Below are positions 24,337 through 33,300 of a DNA stretch of 64,000 nt, piece by piece. This DNA is from Klebsiella quasivariicola (lineage in GTDB: Bacteria; Pseudomonadota; Gammaproteobacteria; Enterobacterales; Enterobacteriaceae). Made by a program: the position numbers and the translations under genes. Where the stretch lies: NCBI RefSeq assembly GCF_002269255.1, contig NZ_CP022823.1:4650001-4714000 (forward strand), given 5' to 3'. The number at the start of each line of letters is the position of its first letter. Position 1 is the stretch's first letter. The notes beneath the pieces are model-generated. The model had not been told where the DNA came from and did no database searches. It was given only the letters and a program-made list of their open reading frames with translations.

Positions 24337-25641
24337 TTACGCATTTCGGGGTTGATTCTTGATCGCCACATCAGAATCGTTGTCGACCAGATCGCATTGC
24401 TTCGGTAGCAGAAAGGTCATTGTGCCGGCGATAATCAACGAACCGGCCAGGGCGCAGACCGCCACATTCTGGCCGTAGAGATACATCATCACGCCCACCA
24501 GATAGGGGCCACAGAATCCGCCGAGATTGCCCAGGCCATTGATCACTCCGCGTGCGCTGCCCGCCACCTCCGGCGAAGCGATACGCCCCGGCATCGACCA
24601 GAACGGACTGGTAGCCGATTTGAGAAAGAAACCGCAGATCACCAGTGCGATATAGGCCGCCACCATCTGGTCGCGGAGCACTACCGACGCCACCAGCGCT
24701 GCCGCAAAACTGTAGAGCGAGAAGCGAACCCACAGACGACGCTTACCGCTGTGGTCGCTGAACAACGAAATCACATAGATCCCGGCCAGCGTGGCGACAA
24801 ACGGCAGCACCGCCAGGAAGCCAACGCTGGCCATGTTGCCGCCGGTTAACCCCTTCAGAATGGTCGGCAGCCACAGCGTGTAGCCATAATCCCCGGTCTG
24901 GTAGAAAAAATTGAGGATCACCAGCTTCATCAGTCCGGCATTACCAAACACATCCTTCACCGGCGCCTTGCTGACAGGGGCTTCTGCCTGCTTCGCCGCA
25001 CGCTCGGCGGCCAGGGTGGTCACCAGATAGTCACGCTCGCGGGCGGGCAACCAGTGGGCCTCTTGCGGACGGTCGCTGATCATAAACCACCACACGACCA
25101 GCACCACCAGCGACAACAGCCCTTCGATGATAAACAGCCAACGCCAGTCAAGCGCCGCAATAATGGCGCCGGAGACCGGCGCGGTGAGCATGCCGCCGAG
25201 CGGGGCAAACATCATCACAAACGCGTTCGCGCGACCCAGCTCTTTTTCCGGAAACCAATTGCTGACCATGGTCAGCACTACCGGCAGCATTCCCCCTTCA
25301 GAAACCCCGAGAATAAATCGCAGCACCAGCAGTTGATATTGATGAGTCACAAACCCTGTCGCCACGGAAACGATAGCCCAGGCTACCAGCGACCAGGCAA
25401 TAAATTTTTTACCGCTGCCGTTAACCGCAATTCGCCCACCGGGAATTTGCAAAAATAAATAACCAATAAAAAAGATACCGCTGGCCACGCCGGCCATTTG
25501 GCTGGTAATGCCTAAATCGGCCTCCATGCCGCCTGGCAGGGCAAAGCTAATATTAACCCGGTCCATAAATGACATAATGCAGGCAATTAACACCGGCACA
25601 ATGATACGCAGCCAACGGGTGCTGGGAATTTTCTCGTTCAT
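24337..25641 (-). CDS. MFS transporter, anion:cation symporter type (probable sugar-acid carrier)
   Basis: A 434-residue inner-membrane protein with 12 predicted segments. The N-terminal MDRVNISFALP segment after TM1 and the signature near SEGGMLPVVLTMVSNWFP are typical of the ACS family, which carries hexuronates, tartrate, galactarate and related acids. It lies 70 bp downstream of the 2-hydroxyacid dehydrogenase on the same strand and is probably cotranscribed. With neighbouring ketogluconate-type enzymes, a ketogluconate or related aldonate is the most likely substrate; that is inference, and the substrate cannot be read from sequence. Confidence 0.85.
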   Translation of the reverse strand: MNEKIPSTRWLRIIVPVLIACIMSFMDRVNISFALPGGMEADLGITSQMAGVASGIFFIGYLFLQIPGGRIAVNGSGKKFIAWSLVAWAIVSVATGFVTHQYQLLVLRFILGVSEGGMLPVVLTMVSNWFPEKELGRANAFVMMFAPLGGMLTAPVSGAIIAALDWRWLFIIEGLLSLVVLVVWWFMISDRPQEAHWLPARERDYLVTTLAAERAAKQAEAPVSKAPVKDVFGNAGLMKLVILNFFYQTGDYGYTLWLPTILKGLTGGNMASVGFLAVLPFVATLAGIYVISLFSDHSGKRRLWVRFSLYSFAAALVASVVLRDQMVAAYIALVICGFFLKSATSPFWSMPGRIASPEVAGSARGVINGLGNLGGFCGPYLVGVMMYLYGQNVAVCALAGSLIIAGTMTFLLPKQCDLVDNDSDVAIKNQPRNA

Positions 25642-25711
25642 ATATTTGCACTCTCTATGCAGAGGTTATTGTTTTGATTGAGATCGCGCGGGTACAGAAA
25701 TAAAAAGCTCA

Positions 25712-26662
25712 TTAATCGATAGCGTTTGGCAGCGCTGCGCCGGCAAACCAGGCGGCGACGTTAGCAAAAACCACTTCGCTCATTTTCTGTCGTGTTTCCT
25801 GCGTGGCGCTGGCGACATGCGGCTGCAGCACCACGTTATCGAGGGCGATCAGCGCCGCCGGGACCTGGGGTTCCTGTTCGAAAACATCGAGCCCGGCCCC
25901 GGCGATAACGCCGTTTTGTAACGCGTGGATCAACGCCTTTTCATCCACCAGCGAACCGCGGGCAATATTGATAAGCCAGGCATGCGCCGGCATCACGTTA
26001 AACACCGAGGCGTCGATGATGCCGCGGTTCGCCTCGCCGCCGGATGCGGCAATCACCAGAAAATCGCTCTCATGTGCCAGGGTATGCAGGTCGGCACACC
26101 ACTGATAATCGAGGCCCGCTATCTTTTTACGGTCGGTATACAGCACCTGCATATCAAAACCCCGCGCCCGGCGGGCGATCGCCTGGCCAATATTCCCCAT
26201 ACCCAGCAGGCCGATACGCTTCCCGCTGACCTGAGTCGCCAACGGCATACCACCGCTCAGCCAGCGTCCCTCGCGGACAAAGCGATCGCCCTGACAGAGC
26301 TGACGGGAACCGGCCAGCAGCAGCCCCATCGCCAGGTCAGCGACATCATTCGTCAACACCCCGGAGGTGATGGTGACGGCAATTTGCCGCGAGCGGGCAT
26401 ACGCCAGATCCACCGCATCGGTACCGACGCCGAAGATGGCAATCAGCCCAGCCTGAGGCAGCAACTCAAGGACGCTGTTTGCTACGCCGACGTCGCCGCG
26501 AGTGACCACGACGGCAATGTTCTCTCCTTGTTCACGCAGAAAGGCGATCGGATCGTCCTGCTCGTAGAGACGCAGCAGCGGGAAATGCTCCGCCAGCTGC
26601 AGCTGCAGGGTTTCAATTACGGGGGCCACTAAAAGGACAGCGCGGGGAATAACACTCTTCAT
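25712..26662 (-). CDS. D-isomer-specific 2-hydroxyacid dehydrogenase (GhrB/2-ketoaldonate reductase-like)
   Basis: A 316-residue NAD(P)H-dependent reductase of 2-keto acids. The Rossmann fingerprint GLLGMGNIGQAIA is at about 150-162. The catalytic arginine (NIARGSLVDE), glutamate (GLDVFEQEP) and histidine (LQPHVAS) are all present. The ATG at 26662 has AGGTGA upstream; a longer frame to 26707 is not supported. The context (ACS carrier downstream, IdnR-type regulator upstream, 5-keto reductase and gluconokinase beyond) suggests reduction of a 2-ketoaldonate such as 2-ketogluconate, or of 2,5-diketogluconate. Confidence 0.85.
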   Translation of the reverse strand: MKSVIPRAVLLVAPVIETLQLQLAEHFPLLRLYEQDDPIAFLREQGENIAVVVTRGDVGVANSVLELLPQAGLIAIFGVGTDAVDLAYARSRQIAVTITSGVLTNDVADLAMGLLLAGSRQLCQGDRFVREGRWLSGGMPLATQVSGKRIGLLGMGNIGQAIARRARGFDMQVLYTDRKKIAGLDYQWCADLHTLAHESDFLVIAASGGEANRGIIDASVFNVMPAHAWLINIARGSLVDEKALIHALQNGVIAGAGLDVFEQEPQVPAALIALDNVVLQPHVASATQETRQKMSEVVFANVAAWFAGAALPNAID

Positions 26663-26729
26663 CAGATCACCTGTTTGACGTTTGGTTACGACGGTAGCCA
26701 CTATCAAACGGGTTTTTATCGGGGGATTT

Positions 26730-26775
26730 TGCGATCTGTATCACGCTGAATCGTGTTAAAAATGCATGTTACCGG
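26730..26775. promoter_or_regulatory. Candidate CRP site and GntR/IdnR half-operator upstream of the dehydrogenase
   Basis: TGCGATCTGTATCACG (26730-26745) matches TGTGA-N6-TCACA at 8 of 10 positions. ATGTTACCGG (26766-26775) equals the left half of the GntR/IdnR-type operator as I recall it, but the right half is not symmetrical. The 210-bp gap between the dehydrogenase and the regulator gene presumably contains the promoter of the dehydrogenase-MFS unit. Confidence 0.4.
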
Positions 26776-26872
26776 ACGCGTGATCGTGAAGACAAAACGG
26801 CGACCAGACAGGCGATGGACCGCGCGCGCATTAACCTTTCGCTAACACACGACAGGCGCTAGCTGGTGGCCG

Positions 26873-27865
26873 TTAAATCGTTTCGCCCATCGACAGGCGG
26901 TAGTGGAGATCCACCTTTTCAATAGTGGGCAGTCCTTTGATTTTCTTTATTAAAATCTCTGTCGCCACCTTACCCATCTCGAAGCGCGGCGTCAGGACGC
27001 TGGCCAGCCGGGGAGAGACGATCTGGCCGATCTCCAGGCCATGAAAGCCCGCGATAGCCAGCTCCTGGGGCACGCTGATACCGGATGCCAGGCACTCCTG
27101 TAACACGCCCACCGCCAGGTCGTCATTAGTGCACAGGATACCGTCCATATCGGCGTACATTTGCCGCGCCAGGGTCATCATGCCGGTGCCAATGGAAACC
27201 GACGAGACTTTATTCGGCGCAATGCGCCCCACCGCCAGCCCGGCATTCTCCATCGCCCGACAGTAGCCCAGATAACGCTGCTCGTCGCGGACGTCGGACA
27301 TCGAGCCGAAGTAGATGATCCGTCGTTTACCGCTGGCCAGCAGCATGGTGGTCATATCGAAGCCGGCCTGGAAGTTATCGAATCCGACGTTAATGCGTCC
27401 TGGATTCTCCGCCAGCCCCATCACTTCGGCGATCGGGATCTTCGCGGCATTCAGATACTTGTCCGCCCGCAGGGAGTGCACCGACTCGGTCAGCAGCAGT
27501 CCTTTCACGTTAAACGCCAGCACGGCGGCAATCTGCTCCTCTTCACGCTGGCGATCGTAGTCGTAATTCACCACCAGCGTCTGGTAGCCATGCCCGGCGG
27601 CGACAGATTCGATGCCGGCCAGCAGATCGGCAAAAATTTGATTATGAAAGGAGGGAATGAGTACGCCAATCCGCGGCACGGCGACGCTGGTCATCGCCGG
27701 ATTATCCGGGTCGGGCTGATAGCCGATCTCCGCTATCACGCTGGCAATGCGCTCCGCCGTCTCCGGTTTCACCTTTTCCGGGGTGCGCAAATAGCGGCTA
27801 ACGGTCATCTTGGTTACGCCAGCCAGCTCGGCAATATCATGGAGAGTAATGCGTTGTGCTTTCAT
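26873..27865 (-). CDS. LacI-family repressor, IdnR/GntR-like
   Basis: A 330-residue regulator. The helix-turn-helix (ITLHDIAELAGVTKMTVSRYLR, in the first 30 residues) is followed by a periplasmic-binding-protein-like effector domain from about residue 62 (PRIGVLIPSFHNQ). It resembles E. coli IdnR, which senses L-idonate or 5-ketogluconate, including NYDYDR and the AGFHGLEIGQ segment. The ATG at 27865 aligns with IdnR; a TTG at 27880 would add five residues. It is divergent from the idnO-like gene and upstream of the dehydrogenase gene, so it probably represses both flanking units. Confidence 0.85.
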   Translation of the reverse strand: MKAQRITLHDIAELAGVTKMTVSRYLRTPEKVKPETAERIASVIAEIGYQPDPDNPAMTSVAVPRIGVLIPSFHNQIFADLLAGIESVAAGHGYQTLVVNYDYDRQREEEQIAAVLAFNVKGLLLTESVHSLRADKYLNAAKIPIAEVMGLAENPGRINVGFDNFQAGFDMTTMLLASGKRRIIYFGSMSDVRDEQRYLGYCRAMENAGLAVGRIAPNKVSSVSIGTGMMTLARQMYADMDGILCTNDDLAVGVLQECLASGISVPQELAIAGFHGLEIGQIVSPRLASVLTPRFEMGKVATEILIKKIKGLPTIEKVDLHYRLSMGETI

Positions 27866-28018
27866 CTGTGTGTCCGCCAAATACCTGACTGCTTCAGGCC
27901 ATTATGCCTGTCGGGGTGGCAAAAGAGAATGCCAGTCCGTAGCCGTTAACCCGTTGAGTCAGCGAGATTTACCGGCAGCGTCACGTTTAAGGTAACCCCT
28001 TTTTGTAACACGGTTTCG

Positions 28019-28034
28019 AGTGATCTTCATCACA
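28019..28034. promoter_or_regulatory. Candidate CRP binding site upstream of the idnO-like gene
   Basis: AGTGATCTTCATCACA matches TGTGA-N6-TCACA at 9 of 10 positions. It is centred about 75 bp before the ATG at 28102, a plausible activator position. The 236-bp divergent region also has a TGTTAC half-site on the minus strand near 28005, but no full GntR-type palindrome that I can see. Confidence 0.55.
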
Positions 28035-28101
28035 GTTTCCCCCGGTAAAAATCCGTGAGATAGGGCACAGGTTTTCTTCAGCCGCTAATCAGGATATCGA
28101 G

Positions 28102-28866
28102 ATGAACGATCTTTTCAGCTTACAAGGTAAACGCATTTTAATTACGGGCGCAGGACAGGGGATCGGTTTTGTCATGGCCCAGGGTCTGGCGCAATATGGC
28201 GCAGAAATCATTATTAATGACCTTTCTGCCCCGCGAGCGGACGATGCGGTGATGAAGCTCCGCGACGAAGGCGCCACCGCCCATGCTGCGGTATTTAACG
28301 TGACCGATGCCGAGGCCGTTGAAGAAGCCATTGCCAATATCGAAGCGCATCTTGGCCCGATTGACGTGTTATTCAATAACGCCGGGATCCAGCGCCGCCA
28401 CCCGTTTACCGAATTCCCGGTGCAGGAATGGAATGACGTGATTTCAGTTAACCAGACGGCGGTATTTCTCGTCTCTCAGGCCGTCGCGAAGCGCATGGTT
28501 GACCGCCAGCAGGGAAAAATCATCAATATCTGCTCCATGCAGAGCGAGCTGGGGCGCGACACCATCACCCCCTACGCCGCCGCCAAAGGCGCGGTGAAGA
28601 TGCTAACCCGCGGGATGTGCGTTGAGCTGGCGCGGCACAACATTCAGGTCAACGGCATTGCCCCGGGCTACTTTAATACGGCGATGACCCGGACGCTGGT
28701 TGAGGATAAGGCGTTTACCGACTGGTTATGCAAACGCACCCCTGCCGCCCGCTGGGGCGATCCGCAGGAGCTGGTCGGCGCTGCCGTCTTTTTATCGTCA
28801 AACGCGTCGAATTTCGTCAACGGCCATCTGCTGTTTGTTGATGGCGGCATGCTGGTCGCGGTCTGA
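28102..28866 (+). CDS. idnO: Gluconate 5-dehydrogenase (5-ketogluconate reductase), IdnO-like SDR
   Basis: A short-chain dehydrogenase of 254 residues that should reversibly reduce 5-keto-D-gluconate to D-gluconate with NADPH. The cofactor motif is TGAGQGIG (about 15-22), NNAG lies near residue 92, the catalytic serine is in INICSMQSEL, and Tyr-x-x-x-Lys is in YAAAKGAVK. It is very similar to E. coli IdnO along its length, including the C-terminal FVDGGMLVAV. The first gene of a three-gene unit with gluconokinase and a YhcH protein. There is no idnD (idonate dehydrogenase) nearby, so the physiological substrate may not be L-idonate. Confidence 0.88.
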   Translation: MNDLFSLQGKRILITGAGQGIGFVMAQGLAQYGAEIIINDLSAPRADDAVMKLRDEGATAHAAVFNVTDAEAVEEAIANIEAHLGPIDVLFNNAGIQRRHPFTEFPVQEWNDVISVNQTAVFLVSQAVAKRMVDRQQGKIINICSMQSELGRDTITPYAAAKGAVKMLTRGMCVELARHNIQVNGIAPGYFNTAMTRTLVEDKAFTDWLCKRTPAARWGDPQELVGAAVFLSSNASNFVNGHLLFVDGGMLVAV

Positions 28867-28881
28867 GTGAGGGAGCGCATG

Positions 28882-29412
28882 ATGGCAGGACAATGCATTA
28901 TTTTGATGGGCGTCTCCGGGACCGGCAAATCCACCGTCGGTCAGGCATTGGCCCACGCGCTGGGGGCGAAATTTATCGACGGCGACGACCTTCATCCACG
29001 CAGCAATATCGTCAAAATGGCCACCAGCCAGCCGCTGAATGATGAGGATCGTCAACCGTGGCTGACGCGTATCGCCGACGTTATTTTCAGCCTTGAGCAG
29101 AAAAACGAGTCTGGTGTATTGGTCTGTTCCGCATTGAAAAAGCGCTATCGCGACCGCCTGCGTGAGGGGAACGCGAAGCTACGCTTCCTGTGGTTGACCG
29201 GGGATTATGACTGCATTTTGCAGCGTATGCGCCAGCGTAAAGGCCACTTTATGCCAGAGGCGCTACTGCGTAGCCAGTTCGCCGCCCTGGAGACGCCAGA
29301 CGCCAGTGAAAGCGATGTTCTGGCCGTCGATATTACCCCCGACGTCGCCAGTATTGTCGCCCACTCATTAACGTTACTTCATCCGCAACAACCGCAGAGG
29401 ATCCCGGCATGA
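28882..29412 (+). CDS. idnK: Gluconokinase (IdnK/GntK family)
   Basis: Phosphorylates D-gluconate to 6-phosphogluconate with ATP, feeding the Entner-Doudoroff or pentose phosphate pathway. The 176-residue product has the P-loop GVSGTGKST (about 10-18), the substrate-binding DGDDLHP (about 33-39) and the conserved KGHFMP. Candidate starts are GTG 28867, ATG 28879 and ATG 28882; the last gives the MAGQ start comparable to IdnK, six bases after GGGAG. It follows the idnO-like gene by 15 bp and its stop overlaps the next start (ATGA). Confidence 0.88.
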   Translation: MAGQCIILMGVSGTGKSTVGQALAHALGAKFIDGDDLHPRSNIVKMATSQPLNDEDRQPWLTRIADVIFSLEQKNESGVLVCSALKKRYRDRLREGNAKLRFLWLTGDYDCILQRMRQRKGHFMPEALLRSQFAALETPDASESDVLAVDITPDVASIVAHSLTLLHPQQPQRIPA

Positions 29413-29876
29413 TTATCGATACCTTAACCGCCGCCGCCGAAAATGAGCTCTATCCGCCGGTGATTCGCCAGGCGCTGCAGGCCGTGTTACAGCAACAACC
29501 GCACGCGCTGCCGCCGGGGAAATATACCGTCGAGAGTGATAATGTGTTTTTTACCGTCGTCGAAGGCCATACCCGGCCGCTGGGCGAGCAACGTCCGGAA
29601 TATCATCGTCAATATCTCGATATTCACATTGTGCTGAAAGGCGAAGAGATCATCGGTGCCGGGAATAAAGGGCTGCCGGTCGTTGAAGATGGCCCCTTCA
29701 ACACGGCGCAGGATATCGGTTTCTGCCAGGCTATCGACAGCGAAACGCTGATTCATCTCCACCCGGAAGAGCTGGCGATCCTCTTCCCCGGTGAATTACA
29801 CCGCCCGATGGCCTGCCTCGAACAAGGCGCAGCGTTGCGCAAAATCGTGGTCAAAATCGATCGCGCGCTGCTGTAA
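29409..29876 (+). CDS. YhcH/YjgK/YiaL family protein (DUF386)
   Basis: A 155-residue cupin-like protein of the family that includes the EbgC beta-galactosidase subunit, YiaL and YhcH, many of which sit in sugar-acid operons. Conserved metal-site candidates are in the YHRQYLDIHIVL segment, the HLHPEE segment and FPGELHRP. It overlaps gluconokinase by 4 bp (ATGA), so it is translationally coupled. A role in anomer or lactone handling of the imported sugar acid is a guess from relatives; no specific reaction can be assigned. Confidence 0.8.
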   Translation: MIIDTLTAAAENELYPPVIRQALQAVLQQQPHALPPGKYTVESDNVFFTVVEGHTRPLGEQRPEYHRQYLDIHIVLKGEEIIGAGNKGLPVVEDGPFNTAQDIGFCQAIDSETLIHLHPEELAILFPGELHRPMACLEQGAALRKIVVKIDRALL

Positions 29877-29924
29877 CGCGATCGTTCGGCCCCGCACGCT
29901 CCCCGCGGGGCCTGGGATAACCAC

Positions 29925-30158
29925 TTAGTTATCCAGCTCATCCATGGATTTTACCTGGTCGCGGTTAATCTGCTCCACGCGGCCGGTTTCGGCATTTTTG
30001 TAAGAAACGAGGCCGGTATCATCATCCACCTGCGGTTTGCCGCTGGTGACAATGGTCTTGCCGTCGGTGGTTTTGATCGACTGATTCGATGAGCAGCCGG
30101 CCACGAACATGATTGCCGTCGCTGCCAGTGCGGATGCCACCAGAATATTGTTCCGCAT
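29925..30158 (-). CDS. Small YgdI/YgdR-type lipoprotein (DUF903)
   Basis: A 77-residue lipoprotein precursor. The hydrophobic signal peptide ends in a lipobox with the lipidated cysteine in FVAGCSSNQS (Cys at about residue 22), followed by a compact DUF903 SH3-like domain with TTDGKTIVTSGKPQ. The ATG at 30158 has an excellent AGGAGG site; the longer frame to 30182 is not supported. Function is unknown in the family. It is convergent with the YhcH gene and lies downstream of the carB terminator as a separate unit. Confidence 0.88.
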   Translation of the reverse strand: MRNNILVASALAATAIMFVAGCSSNQSIKTTDGKTIVTSGKPQVDDDTGLVSYKNAETGRVEQINRDQVKSMDELDN

Positions 30159-30267
30159 TGTATCCTCCTGTCTTTTCATCAATAGGTATCGTTATGGTGC
30201 TAACTATAGTTAGCCTGACCCGACAGGGGGTTAAAAGCAGAACTCTCCGAAGATGGCCGCAGCCCAT

Positions 30268-30295
30268 AAAAAAGGGCTGACGATGTCGTCAGCCC
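30268..30295 (-). terminator. carAB terminator
   Basis: On the minus strand GGGCTGACGA pairs with TCGTCAGCCC and is followed by TTTTTT (30273-30268), a strong intrinsic terminator 33 bp past the carB stop codon. Confidence 0.9.
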
Positions 30296-30327
30296 ACGTT
30301 TGTAGCTATCCGGCCAGGCCGGTGCGC

Positions 30328-33300
30328 TTATTTGGTGATTTGCGCGTGCATTTCCTGAACCGAAATCACCTTATCGGTGGCGTCGGCGTTCAGGGCCATC
30401 GCGGTGGCAAAGCCGCCGTTCAGGGTGGTGTCATAGTGCACCTTGTACTGCAGCGCGCTGCGGCGGATCAGCTTGGAATCTTCAATCGCCTGGCGACCTG
30501 CGGTGGTGTTGATGATGTAGGTATATTCGCCATTCTTAATGCGGTCCTGAATGTGCGGACGACCTTCATGCACCTTGTTCACCAGACGCGGGTTAATGCC
30601 CGCTTCGCCCAGCACAATCGCCGTGCCGTGAGTCGCATCCAGCTCGAAGCCGAACTTCAGCAGCTTCGCCGCCAGGTCGACCACGCGCTCTTTGTCGCCT
30701 TCGCGGACGGAGAGCAGTGCGCGACCCTGTTTCTTCATGGTCGAGTTACTGCCCAGCTGCGCTTTGGCGAACGCTTCAGCGAAGGTGCGGCCGACGCCCA
30801 TCACTTCCCCGGTAGAGCGCATTTCTGGCCCCAGCAGCGGGTCAACGCCCGGGAATTTGTTGAACGGCAGGACCACCTCTTTCACCGAGTAGTACGGCGG
30901 GATGATCTCTTTGGTCACGCCCTGCTGCGCCAGGGTTTTACCCGCCATCACGCGCGCCGCCACTTTCGCCAGCGGTACGCCGGTGGCTTTGGAGACAAAC
31001 GGTACGGTACGCGCAGCACGCGGGTTGACTTCAATCAGATAAACTTCGTTATCTTTCACCGCGAACTGGACGTTCATCAGGCCACGAACCTGCAGCTCGA
31101 AGGCCAGTTTCTGCACCTGCTCGCGCATCACATCCTGAATCTCTTTGCTCAGGGTGTAGGCTGGCAGGGAACAGGCGGAGTCGCCGGAGTGAACGCCTGC
31201 CTGCTCGATATGCTCCATGATGCCGCCAATCAACACCATTTCGCCATCGCAGATAGCATCGACATCCACTTCAATCGCGTCGTCGAGGAAGCGATCCAGC
31301 AGTACCGGCGCGTCGTTAGAGACGCTGACCGCAGTCTGGAAGTAGCGGCGCAGATCCTGCTCGTCGTAAACAATCTCCATCGCCCGACCGCCGAGCACGT
31401 AAGACGGGCGCACCACCAACGGATAGCCGATCTCTTTTGCCTTCTCAACCGCTTGCTCAATCGCAGTCACGGTGGCGTTCGCCGGCTGCTTCAGTTTCAG
31501 GCGGTCAACCGCATGCTGGAAGCGCTCACGGTCTTCCGCACGGTCGATGGCGTCCGGGCTGGTACCGATAACCGGCACGCCGGCTGCTTCCAGCGCGCGC
31601 GCCAGCTTCAGCGGGGTCTGGCCGCCGTACTGGACGATAACGCCCTTCGGCTTCTCGATGCGCACGATTTCCAGCACGTCCTCCAGGGTCACCGGCTCGA
31701 AGTACAGACGGTCGGAGGTGTCGTAGTCGGTGGAGACGGTTTCCGGGTTACAGTTGACCATGATGGTCTCGTAACCGTCTTCACGCAGCGCCAGCGAGGC
31801 GTGTACGCAGCAGTAGTCAAATTCGATACCCTGACCGATACGGTTCGGGCCGCCGCCGAGAACCATGATCTTATCGCGGTCAACGGACGGGTTGGACTCA
31901 CACTCTTCTTCATAAGTGGAGTACATGTAGGCAGTATCGGTAGCAAATTCCGCCGCGCAGGTATCCACGCGTTTGTAGACCGGATGCAGGTCATACTGGT
32001 CGCGCAGCTTGCGGATTTCCGCTTCACGCACACCCGCCAGCTTCGCCAGACGCGCATCGGCAAAGCCTTTACGCTTCAGGGTGCGCAGGAAGTCAACGTC
32101 GAGGCCGTTGATACCCACTTCCGCCACTTTCTCTTCCAGACGTACCAGCTCTTCAATCTGCACCAGGAACCAGCGATCGATGTTGGTCAGGTTGAAGACG
32201 CCGTCGACGGAGAGGCCCGCGCGGAACGCGTCAGCGATATACCAGATACGCTCAGCGCCGGCGTCTTTCAGCTCGCGGCGGATTTTGGTCAGCGCTTCCG
32301 GATCGTCGAGGCTCACTTTCGGGTCGAAGCCGGTGGCGCCCACTTCCAGACCGCGCAGCGCTTTCTGCAAGGATTCCTGCTGGGTGCGACCAATCGCCAT
32401 CACTTCGCCGACAGACTTCATCTGGGTTGTCAGACGATCGTTGGCGCCGGCGAATTTTTCGAAGTTAAAGCGTGGAATTTTAGTGACTACGTAGTCGATG
32501 GACGGCTCAAAAGAAGCCGGCGTGCGGCCACCGGTGATGTCGTTCATCAGCTCGTCAAGGGTATAACCTACCGCCAGCTTGGCTGCCACTTTAGCAATCG
32601 GGAAGCCGGTCGCTTTGGAGGCCAGCGCCGAGGAGCGGGAGACGCGCGGGTTCATTTCAATAACGATCAGGCGACCGTTTTTCGGGTTGACCGCGAACTG
32701 TACGTTAGAGCCGCCGGTTTCGACACCGATTTCACGCAGCACCGCCATCGAGGCGTTACGCATGATCTGGTACTCTTTATCAGTCAGGGTCTGCGCCGGC
32801 GCAACGGTGATGGAGTCACCGGTGTGGATACCCATGGCGTCAAAGTTTTCAATCGAGCAGACAATGATGCAGTTATCGTTCTTATCGCGCACCACTTCCA
32901 TCTCGTACTCTTTCCAGCCGATCAGCGATTCATCAATCAGCAGTTCGTTGGTCGGAGAGAGATCCAGGCCGCGTTCGCAGATTTCTTCGAACTCTTCGCG
33001 GTTATAGGCGATACCGCCGCCGGTGCCGCCCATGGTAAAGGACGGACGGATGATGCACGGGAAACCAACGTCGGCGGCAACCGCCAGCGCTTCTTCCATC
33101 GTGTGGGCGATACCAGAGCGCGCGGTGTCGAGACCGATTTTTTTCATCGCGATATCGAAACGGCGACGGTCTTCGGCTTTATCAATCGCATCGGCGGTGG
33201 CGCCAATCATAGTCACACCGAATTCAGCCAGAACGCCCTGACGCTCCAGCTCGAGCGCGCAGTTCAGCGCCGTCTGGCCGCCCATGGTCGGCAGCACCGC

